From Lineus longissimus (Eukaryota > Nemertea > Pilidiophora > Heteronemertea > Lineidae): DNA of 64,000 nt. Positions 54,901 through 64,000 of this stretch are shown in pieces. How positions within the stretch are numbered: position 1 is the first letter of the stretch; each line of letters opens with the position of its first letter. The position numbers and the translations under genes are program-made. The notes under the pieces are model-generated. The model did no database searches. It was not told the DNA's origin and saw only the letters and a list, made by a program, of their open reading frames with translations. The stretch covers positions 24,740,599 to 24,804,598 of the forward strand of contig NC_088309.1 in NCBI RefSeq assembly GCF_910592395.1. Reading direction: 5' to 3'.

Positions 54901-56768
54901 TATACTATTGGATAACGTCATCTCGTTGTGAATACATCATTTCAGTTGTCTTTTGATTAATCTCGAAATATTTAGCTTTCCTGGTAATGATTCCAAAAAG
55001 CTATCTGTTAAGGCTAACAGGCCCTTGTGATTGGAATAATATGGTGAGGTGTGCTATTCGAGCTTACAAATTTTTATGGAGCAATTTCTATGTCAACTGT
55101 GCCACCACATCCGTCCAGGCGTTCAGGTTCTGTGCTGGCTGTGTCAGCACCTCTCTTGCGACTCCAGCACTCCCTGCATCACAGGATACAACATCCATTC
55201 AATATGTCCGGAATCGTCCCCTTTGCCGTTTGCCTCAAGGATCCTCCGGTGCTTCTGCATCACTCAGTGCAGGAATTCGATTCATGTTTAACGTAACAGC
55301 AATAGTCGAGGAGCGTTTATACGTTTTTATTTGTCTTGTCCTCTTTCTAGGTGTACAAGGGAGAAGAAAAAATATTACGTTCTGTAGGCATTTCTTCGAT
55401 CTACCTGCTTACTAATAGATTATCATCAATCTTGCCAACAAATTGAATACACATGTCTGACTCCCCCGTAGCTTTCAGAGAAAAAAGAAACCTCAGTCTG
55501 CGGCTCAATTTTGCCAATAAATATTTCTTGAAATGGCACCTTGACGTGGAAGTTTTATCAGCCTCTCTGAAAGCAAGGTGAGGCGGAGTTTAAGTCAATT
55601 TCATCGCAGGCTGTATTCAACATGATTATATGCATTAAAAGTACTGTAAATTTCAGTCAACTTGAAAACATACCAATTAAAATGAGAGAAGGAATTGGGA
55701 TTGCTTTTAGTTCAACTGGACCTCGGTAGGCCATATACTACTAGTATCCAGTACTCAGTACAGCTTGTTTAAGTCAATTCAAGATGAAATGCACTGATAC
55801 GTACATTTGCGTACATTTGCTGGAAATGTCGTTCTGAACCTGAACCATTGCCAATCTATAGTAGTAATGTCGGCAGTAACACAAAGCGGCCATTAGCGTA
55901 TCTTAATTTGTAGCAACTATCGACTCAGACGTTCACCTTGTTAACGATAATATCTTATGTTTTTTTCCACGTGTTGCGGTTACCAGTGGAAATACCACTG
56001 AGTCAACTTCAGGTAGTGTTTGGGAGTTCAGTTGTGTTTGATGACATTTGATCACCTGTGGGTTCAAACGGCATTGGCAAACAGTCACCATCAGTTTCAG
56101 TCAAAAGCATTAAATCTGAGGTTAAGTTTCAAATCATGGACAGTCCCTCACGTTTTAGACACTTGATGCACGGAGAGGGTAACAGTCGATAAACATAGAT
56201 TGTGACCTCGAAATCTCAATAATCTAGTTAGTACTGTCTTCCAGTGCCTATGGCGTCCCAAGAGAGAAGGTCTAGAAACTAGCTTGATTCATTAACACAG
56301 GAAGAATTTCTAACTTACGCCATTTAGCTACCAGCATCTGGTTAAATTCAGTTTGTAGCGGTTTATCAAAGATGTGCAATGTGAATGAATCTTCATTACA
56401 CCTTGATTGTATTGCTTAGCCTAATGCTTTGAAAGTGAATTGAGGAATTCGAGTTAAAATTAAGTTCATGTCTGAGAAGCTGCCAACTGTCTGCTTGAAG
56501 TATGTGAAAGAAAACGTTTAACGACTATTCTTTAGTGTGGCGAGAGAACTCCATTTATTGCTGCAGCAAAGCACAAAAACTTCGCCTGAACCGTTTGCAC
56601 AACTTCCAAGTTGGCAGCGGCGGATTTGAATTATTTTAACAAAAATACCAATGCCTGGTATCATTTCCTATACATCAATCTTAATCTAGTCAATAGCCGA
56701 TCACAGCTTTACTCATAGGTGGGTTAATGACCGCATCTCTGCATCGTGTTGCTTTACATGAAGGATGT
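51911..56768. other. Gene-poor DNA, probably intronic or intergenic
   Basis: Around 54987-55290 all three forward frames are open over a GC-richer stretch and a donor-like AAC|GTAACA occurs at 55290, so an exon is possible but its frame cannot be chosen. Near 53855-53895 a short tandem of AAGATTCACCGGAGCATCATT-like units occurs. Nothing else was supported. Confidence 0.4.
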
Positions 56769-57065
56769 TCAAATGATACCGACTACTACCGGCAGCATGA
56801 TTGATAAAGCAAGTTGAAGATAATTCGAAGCGGTGAAAATTCCTTGAATTTCTTTCCGGGTTTTCAAACCCAGCTTCTGAGCATGAAGATAATGCAGGTA
56901 TACAATCATGCAAATAGAGGTATGCATCTTCAAATCCATCGGTGAAGCTTTAGAGGATGCCAAGATTTGACCAGCACACAGAAACATAATGGTGAATTTT
57001 TGTATAGGGCCTACCGGTAATGCTTCTTTCCTGACCAAGTTCTGTCTCAGAGTTCTGTACCACAC
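56769..57065 (-). CDS. Possible terminal exon of a membrane protein, unrecognised
   Basis: An open frame ending at a stop at 56769. It encodes hydrophobic and basic stretches (SICMIVYLHYLHAQKLGLKTR) and closes with a hydrophobic C terminus (LQLALSIMLPVVVGII). The true 5' boundary is uncertain. An AAG|GTGAGT donor-like site just upstream on the same strand (near 57070) hints at another exon. No homology was recognised. Confidence 0.28.
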   Translation of the reverse strand: MWYRTLRQNLVRKEALPVGPIQKFTIMFLCAGQILASSKASPMDLKMHTSICMIVYLHYLHAQKLGLKTRKEIQGIFTASNYLQLALSIMLPVVVGII

Positions 57066-57573
57066 TCACCTTAGCTCAACCTGTGAGTTACTACATGTAA
57101 GCAGCGAACAGATCAGCATTCGAACCTTGTATCCAAATGCTCCACGTTAAAGAGAAAAGATAATACTTTTTACACACGTATTGAAAATGATATATTATGC
57201 GGGTCAGTAATGTTTCTTTACACAAAACTTATTTATTCATATACATGTACAGTAAAACTTAGATGGGAAGCGACAAGCACTTGCTGCACCACTGATCAGA
57301 AAGTGGTTGCAATTCGTATTTGGGCTTATTTAACCACCACCACAAACTCATCTTTCGCATTGTAATATAATTCCAATTGTGCAGGCGTCATTGTTATCGT
57401 TATTGTCTGTGATAATCTGCCCATTGTCGACACATTTTATCCTATCAAAATGCATTCAAATGCACTTGATAGTTGTGGACACCCCTGTGGGTAGGAAAAC
57501 TGTATGATATTACAGCCTCTTGTCGGAAGCTCTAAGTCAACAAACTTGTCATTGTTATACTAATAGCCACAAG

Positions 57574-57783
57574 CTAATTTCTTGTAAGAGCTACTGGGTA
57601 TGGAATGTCCAATGTTAGTTCTTCCTGTCTGGCTGACTCAGGGGCGTGTTCGCCCCTTGAATAAATATCATCCGAAAGGGGTATTCCGTGAATCAGAGTG
57701 TACGTGGTAACATAGGAGGAATCGTCTCGGATTGACTTGTACAGTCCTTTGGAGTGTTCTTCTTCCTGGTTCACGAAACTCAT
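57574..57783 (-). CDS. Possible small soluble protein or terminal exon, unrecognised
   Basis: A 69-codon ORF from a true ATG (57783), with an in-frame TAG two codons upstream that could also be the AG of an acceptor (AACACAATTAG). The product is polar and acidic (NQEEEHSKG, RDDSSY, ESARQEEL) with no membrane segment. Codon use looks gene-like. No family was recognised. Confidence 0.3.
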   Translation of the reverse strand: MSFVNQEEEHSKGLYKSIRDDSSYVTTYTLIHGIPLSDDIYSRGEHAPESARQEELTLDIPYPVALTRN

Positions 57784-58286
57784 GAGCTAATTGTGTTCAA
57801 TTTCGTGATAACTTAAACAAAAATCAATTATGAAAGTGGATCACGTCTTACTTACAGGATTGGACTAGTTCTGTACTGACAATTAAGTGTCTCGATAAAG
57901 ATTGTGACTTTGTGTCCAATTCGGTGATCTTAAATTGTGTTCTCTCTACTTCATGACTGATTGTGAGACCTACATGCAGCTGGAGAAATACTGGTAAGTT
58001 AATCAATCCTCAGTTTAGAGAGTATATTTCAAGGTTTACAATCATGGAACTATATGTATGAAGAACAATCGATTTGGAAAAATAGTGGGTCAGCTTGAAG
58101 TTACATTCTTTATAGGGGTACTGCAAGTCGACCAGATAAAAAGGTCAATGTCTTTTCGAAGTGTTTGTATGGTACACATAAGGCACGTTCATGCTTGTAT
58201 GACGAACTTTTTTATCCAGAGGTCAACCTTGTTCACTAAGTCCATTGTAATTGATAATAACCACCAATTGTGTTCCCTATCTTCAG

Positions 58287-58562
58287 TCAATTTTATCTCC
58301 CGGCCTTACTCTGACAACAAGATACGTTCTTGTTCAGCCCAAACAGCCCTTTAATGAATTCATTTTACCTCAAAGAGGAATCTTACCATGGGCAATGTAT
58401 CCCAACTACTGTACGAGTACAATTTCTGTCATTCTCCCTGGTCTCACCTACGAAAGTGATACATGCATGACTCGCATCGGATTACCCAAATCGGTGACTC
58501 AAGTATTATCAGAATATGAACTGTTGAGGACATTTGGTAGACTCACCAGTGATGATGTTTGA
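58287..58562 (+). CDS. Probable terminal coding exon, unrecognised
   Basis: After a good acceptor (TTCCCTATCTTCAG, AG at 58285-58286) a frame of 91 codons runs to TGA at 58562. The sequence is well mixed, with Pro, Cys and aromatic residues (FILPQRGILPWAMYPNYC, then LPGLTYESDTC) and an acidic end (LTSDDV). That is unlike random translation. The upstream exon or exons were not identified; entry phase 0 matches the donor at 51910. I do not recognise the family. Confidence 0.42.
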   Translation, partial: SILSPGLTLTTRYVLVQPKQPFNEFILPQRGILPWAMYPNYCTSTISVILPGLTYESDTCMTRIGLPKSVTQVLSEYELLRTFGRLTSDDV

Positions 58563-59826
58563 CTGATATCATTTGCCAGAAGAAATTACAGACCGACTTG
58601 ATATTCTACCTTGGTGCTTCTTACTAAATGTGTCGATTTAATGCATTAGTCACTTGGCTATTTTTCCCAGGCCATCACAACAGTGTAATAACTCCTGATC
58701 TTTGGTGATAGAAAGTAATCGACCCTTACTCGATAATATCACGCCTTAGTCACACAGCATATCATAAAAGACATTGATGATGCTAGTCGGCAATCACGGA
58801 ACAAGGCTTCTTGATCCTGCCGTTGATTGCAAGGGATGCGAACTTCTATGAGTACGTGTTACAGTGAGACCTTAACCTAATCGCAATGTACAAGCCGATG
58901 TGTCCAATACAAGTTGTCATTTAGCATGTTGCTAGAATTCATCATGACGACCATAATTACCACTCTCCGGTGGTATATAATGAGTCATCCTTTCAGTTTT
59001 ATTTTTCATCAACTTTAAACCCTTGATACATTGGGAGACAAACATTTATGGGACACCATTTATATTTGTGATGTTGCTCTCTGTTATATGGTGGGAACTA
59101 GACGTACAGTCACTGAGTATACTCAATCAAACGTGATGTAAAACATATGTACTTGGTGTCAAATGACCCAATATCATTTGCTAACGATGCATTATTCATA
59201 TTCTCTCAAGAGGCATTCTGCTATTGATTTCTACATGTTTGCTGGTGAGAGGAATGAATATACCAAATTGGTGTTCATGTGAAATATTATCATTTAGAGC
59301 AGAGGAGGGGGCCTCTCTAACGATTTTTTTGCCAAGTCTTTTCTTTTGCTCGCTTTAAACTATGATAACTAAAGATAGTCGACTGTTGAATTTTTTCAAT
59401 TTTCAAAATGCATGTACAAATTTAAATCATACAATACATCGCTCATACTGACATAGTGCCGTAACATTCTCAACATTTCTTCTCAGCTTTTTGTACTGAT
59501 TATACTCACTTTTAAGATAAATGATGTCAGTCCGTAGTTTGATCTCACACAACCGATTGCGAGAATGGCAATTATCATATACCAAAGCATACCATTTTTG
59601 TTATCTTCACACAGTGGACCCAGTATATTTGGTATTCTCTTTGTGCGAACTGTTTGTCTTCATGAGCTGAGTTTGCAGTTGGGTAATCACTGGTGGCAAA
59701 TCACTGTTATTCTATGATGTATTATAGATGACCTGCTATTCTTGGTCATTATTGTGTTTTTTCCTCCAATAGTTCGTGCTTTGCTAATGAGGCAGTCGTT
59801 GATTTATCGCTGGGTGTCTGTCTTCG

Positions 59827-59888
59827 AGTATCAGACAAAAAGGGTGCTCTGCAACATAGTATCAGACAAAAAGGGTGCTCTGCAACAT
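59827..59888. repeat. Perfect tandem duplication of 31 bp
   Basis: Two identical adjacent copies, 59827-59857 and 59858-59888, starting AGTATCAGACAAAAAGGG and ending CTGCAACAT. Confidence 0.95.
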
Positions 59889-60581
59889 TTGTGTGCTAAT
59901 ACCATGAGCATACTGCGTTGATCGGCGCTTTGGCCCTATGCTATTATCAGAATATCTCTGGTCTTTCTGATTTTAGGTGACGACTAGACTGCTACTGTTA
60001 TGAATAGGTCAACTGCCATGAATAACAGAACATATCTCCATAACTATACATTTTTTGAGGTTTATTTTGTTCTTAACAGTATTAAATGGTCTGGCAGTCG
60101 TTCCTCTTTAGGTGGATTCCTTAACCTTCAACCAACCGTCCGCCTCCATCTTACCACTTACTTTTACTTTCTGAGCTATATATTTCAGCTGAGCGCTAGG
60201 CCTTGCAGCCTCTTGTTATCGGTAATGGTTAAAACGTTTGTCATTTCTTCTACTTCCAGATGCTGATTTAGAGGCAAAGAAGTCACAACGAAGAAAAAAA
60301 GAACATTTTTCTGAGTTTTTTAATTGGTTATTGATCATATTTTACGGATAAAACGATAGACCTGAGGAACTATCAGCATTTTAGCAGTATACGATTAGTC
60401 TATTCTGAGAAAATTAATATTGATATTGTGCGCGTGCATAAGTGTATGGGCGAATATTGTCCTTATCTAAGCCAGTGACAGATATATAATGCATAGATTG
60501 TATGTCAATACAGAACGCTAGGTTAATATCCAACCTTGATATCAACATTGCAATATCGTTAGATGCCGATCAATCTGCTCG

Positions 60582-60589
60582 TATATAAA
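60582..60589 (+). promoter_or_regulatory. TATA-box candidate
   Basis: TATATAAA about 790 nt before the start codon at 61371. If used, it would give a long 5'UTR. Position and consensus only. Confidence 0.2.
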
Positions 60590-61370
60590 CGTGAAGTTTT
60601 GTATCACTTGGAGTCAACTTTGATACAGGTTTGACTTTGATATATTGTTTCAGGATTACTTCGGATTCACCCATATCCCTGAGTTATTCTTCTTTGGTTT
60701 AACTCAAGATTACTGCAATACCTGAAGACCTTTTTATACGAGGCTGATGTTTACCTACCTTTGCCTCGTGAAGTATACTACTACTAGCATGCTAGTATGA
60801 AGCTAGTAAGCATAGCTAGCTGCTAAACTGGCCTACTACTCACTTACATCGGACTAGATGTACAACTACGTGTTTTAAACCTTATCGTATGTTGCACGAC
60901 TTGTACTTGTCGGATACTTGAGAATTCGATTTTAGGAGGAAATTGGTCATTTCACTACTTGAGACTGCATATTGGATATTCATTGCATATTTCGACGCAC
61001 GTCTCGGCAGTTTGTAGAGTTTCATCTTGATATGTATCATTCGAATAGTGCAAAACAGGAATAATATTTCTAGACATTCGAAAATTGGACCATTTCCTCA
61101 AGGCTAATCGATAGTGAGGGCGTGGATGAAAAATTCATACTAAGAAGCAATTCTACCCAGGATTCAAAGGAATATATTTCAGAGGAGAAATCCCTGGGAG
61201 CGTTTACTACTGGGCCAGAAGTGGGAGTTTACTTATCGATTACTGGAAGCCGTATTGAGTCATTTAGGAGTTAGGGATACCTCGAACCTTACCATGGAGT
61301 ATTCTCTGAGGTAGCATTTGGAGGATTCAGACCAACTTTCTACCGACAACACATTCCATAAGAATCAACT

Positions 61371-61485
61371 ATGCATTCAAAACGGAGAGATGTTCTCTGG
61401 AACTTAGAGGTCATGACGTTGACCCTCCTGAGTCTGGTTGCCAGTTCATTGCTGACGGACCCAGTGTTGAAACTTCCATTCCAAA
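61371..61485 (+). CDS. First coding exon with N-terminal signal or anchor, unrecognised
   Basis: Thirty-eight codons plus 1 nt from ATG 61371 to a GTAAGT donor (GT at 61486-61487). The peptide has a charged start (MHSKRRDVLWNLE), then a hydrophobic run (VMTLTLLSLVASSLL) and T-D-P-V-L-K, as expected for a signal peptide or type II anchor. A possible second exon starts at 62479 after TTTTGACTTGCAG in the matching phase, but it has no convincing donor. The rest of the gene lies outside the window or was not recognised. Confidence 0.5.
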
Positions 61486-64000
61486 GTAAGTCATCCATTT
61501 CAGGTTAATTGCAATAGGGTTTTCGTCTTTAGTGCTGAGTAAATTTGCGTTCAACAACAAAAGTAGAAATTTTAGCAATTAGCACAGGAAGCTGTACGAA
61601 CTTGTCTTCATCACTCGGCATTGGCTCTGAAGCCCAAACAACGTAATTTGGGTAACTTCACATCAGTATTTGCGTAAGCTTTCAAGGTACATGTATTACC
61701 TCACGAACTCAAAATGCTGCAGATAAGTCTTTGGGAACAGATTGCTAGAGGACACTGTCCCTTTAAATCCATTTCCAGCAAGTACTGCAGGATTTTCTGC
61801 ATGAAATGAGCTGTCAGTCATGTTATGAAAAGGCAGGCATCCATCTCTAGAAATAGGTGGTCAAATAAATTCCAGCGTTGGTGCCTTACCTGAATTACCA
61901 AAGAATGTTGTTTTAACACCTAGGGCGTGCAACCCCTGGGCTAAAAATAGGATGCCTGGACCTCTGGTATCTTGTCCAGTCTGCTGCAAGTGTCAGGTAG
62001 ATTTCTGGTCCGACATGGATTCGGACGTACTTAGAAAACTTCCTTTCTAAGAGGTCACAGGTCAGACCAGTCGCTTTTTGGTCTCTTCCAGCGTGTGAAA
62101 GAAAGACTTCTCAACCTAAAACATTCTACTGAACCTGCCATGCATTCTGTAGCAACGTACATAAGCCACAAAATGTAACCAATGAATGTGTAGTGGGATC
62201 GAACTCAGGTATGGGGCCGCCTTCTAGGCAGCTTGTTAACCAGATTCTCGTTAATAAGATCCGCTCTACCTGGATATCCTCTTGGTTCTGAAACACAGAT
62301 GAAAAATAACAAGTTGAATAAAAAACCTATAGACTTGTTGCCGAGATTTTATCGATTATCTGGGCTGATGTGATGGTATGATGCTGGATGCCTTTTTTCT
62401 TATCTGCAAGCAATTTCTAAGGAATAAGATTCTTCTAGATGAGTGTCTGTTGGTCTTAGAACCTTTTTTGACTTGCAGCATCGTATCTTTACAGTGACTT
62501 GCCTGTAATATTGCTGCCATCCTTTGCGTTGTTCCTCAATTAGTTAGATTCAAAACATGATGTTCAAGATATATTTTGATATCATATAATAAAATCCATG
62601 CCCAGCTGCATAATCATGATCCAAGTAAGATTCAGCTCCAATGGTTTTGCTACACTTGCCTAAACCACAACCTCTGCTTTGCCCAGGTGCAAATTTAAGG
62701 CTGTTTACTTGTGGTCAAATTCTTTATTTGAGGCATTCCTCGTTATTTATCCGATGGAACTTGAGATGAACAATTGTTTGGGGGGGGGGGGATTTGCGAT
62801 GTGAGACTCAGATTTGGAGAAATTGGTAATCTTGATTTTTTTTCTAAATTTCATTTTTCGGTTCTTTAGACTTAAAAAGAAGTCGCTTTTGAACCTGACT
62901 ACTTTCACTCCTAGAATATGTCGGGTTCTGCCGCGCTTGAGAATGAATTGCCAGGAGCTCTTTCTTCGGGGTAGGACAGGGGCAGCGGAATGCCATTTTT
63001 TGCCTCAAGGCTAAATGATGTGTATTGTGGGCTTTGCACCTCATCCTACTCCTGCAACCTGCACAAGTCTTAAGATGGCAAACTAATGGTAGCCTGGATA
63101 ACCTTTAAGATTTTGATATCTACACAATTCATGTCTCTTTTTACCTGTTGAAAGTGTACAATTATCTTTTTAGGTCATATTCCAGCTACTGGTGACCTTT
63201 TTCAATCTCATTATTTATCTAATTTGATGGGTCATCCTTCCTGCATTGCTGTGTGTGTCAAATTATTTCTTTTTTATTCTGGTGGTTTGCCAATGATAAT
63301 ACCACAGGCGAAAACATGTAGTACCATACTCATGTAGATTTGATGGATAAGTACAAGAAACTACTTTTGTGAAACACCTTTCTCAGCCACTATAGTTTCT
63401 TTCAGTGCGCAGCAGAGTTTAGGCTGACAGCCTCTAGTTAATTGTCTTTTGAGCAAGTCGTGAAGCTGTTCTCAGGCAAGCATTGGTCTCCCGAGAGTTG
63501 CAGTCGCATGCTTGTACACATGGACGGTTCAATCCTCACCTTGGCCTATAATACAATCACAATTGGTCATATTATCTTCCAACTTGACAGGTGAATGAAA
63601 TCAAGATGACCTCACCTACAAAATCAATAACTTTGCACCATATAAATATTGATTTGAAAAAGATATCTCCTCTTATAAGAGAGACGGCATCCACGGCCTG
63701 GTGGTTAATCGATAGGCCCTTGACATGTACTTCGTTCAATAAATGATCATTCAGCACTGGCAACACCAGCACGCCACTTCTTTGGGCAAGTCATTTTACT
63801 TTGAGTACCACTGCAATCGACACCTATAAGTTCTAAGAAAAAGAGATGTTTGTACTTTTTTCGATAAAAATTTGCCACAGACTCAGCTGCTACTAAATGT
63901 ATTGATATTCATCAATGAATGGACATCTTGAAGTGAGCGTCAGGCATGTCAGGCAAATAATTATATGCCTGGCCTTGCAAGTACCATGTACAAAAAAGCA
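61486..64000. other. Probable first intron of the gene starting at 61371
   Basis: Only short ORFs and a G-run of 12 at about 62779-62790. No certain exon was seen. Confidence 0.45.

Larger units (their letters stand above)
58563..61370. other. Spacer and likely 5' region of the gene starting at 61371
   Basis: Contains the 31-bp tandem repeat (59827-59888) and a TATATAAA at 60582-60589. No coding exon was supported. Confidence 0.45.

Noticed and set aside
54987-55415. 142-codon ORF plus two overlapping ORFs in the other forward frames
   Set aside because: All three frames are open together, so no frame can be preferred. Not called as a gene.
1-64000. CRISPR arrays, bacterial operons, insertion sequences, autonomous transposons or integrated virus genes
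   Set aside because: No repeat-spacer pattern, no transposase, reverse transcriptase or viral protein signature was seen. The gene structure is that of an animal.

Overview
This is nuclear DNA of an animal. The genes have GT-AG introns, one family of protein-coding genes is intronless, there is a typical eukaryotic tRNA-Ser with a pol III T-run, and several metazoan families are present (rhodopsin-class GPCRs, TMEM26, a Golgi sulfotransferase of the CHST15 type). Large lineage-specific GPCR arrays with many degenerate copies and foldback repeats suggest a marine invertebrate, either a lophotrochozoan or an invertebrate deuterostome. I cannot name the species.

Layout. (1) 1-7.7 kb: the end of one gene, three complete three-exon GPCR genes and one decayed copy, all on + (family 1). 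(2) 7.7-17.3 kb: mostly non-coding. It holds a 97%-identical 100-bp foldback, a second foldback, a tRNA-Ser(CGA), a possible secreted-protein ORF and the first exon of a TMEM26 homologue on the minus strand. (3) 17.3-34.3 kb: nine intact intronless GPCR genes in tandem on + (family 2), with at least two decayed fragments between them. (4) 34.4-38.8 kb: a seven-exon minus-strand sulfotransferase gene, convergent with the last GPCR. (5) 38.9-64 kb: gene-poor. It has a three-exon model for a small single-pass membrane protein (44.8-48.9 kb), isolated probable exons (51.8, 56.8, 57.6 and 58.3 kb) and a first exon with an N-terminal hydrophobic segment (61.4 kb). The rest looks intronic or intergenic.

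The GPCR cluster is the main content. Both families keep Asn in TM1, Asp in TM2 and Arg at the end of TM3. Both replace NPxxY in TM7 by N-F-x-x-Y and lack the CWxP tryptophan of TM6. Family 1 has a D-R-L motif, identical exon lengths (221 and 476 nt) and no visible TM3-ECL2 disulfide. Family 2 keeps the disulfide cysteines but has lost the acidic residue before the TM3 arginine (T-R-F, or M-R-F in the last copy). Duplication is recent and at several scales: single-gene units of about 1.9-2.1 kb, and a two-gene cassette of about 3.6 kb copied once. The ligand is unknown. A divergent chemosensory or peptide receptor repertoire is an inference only.
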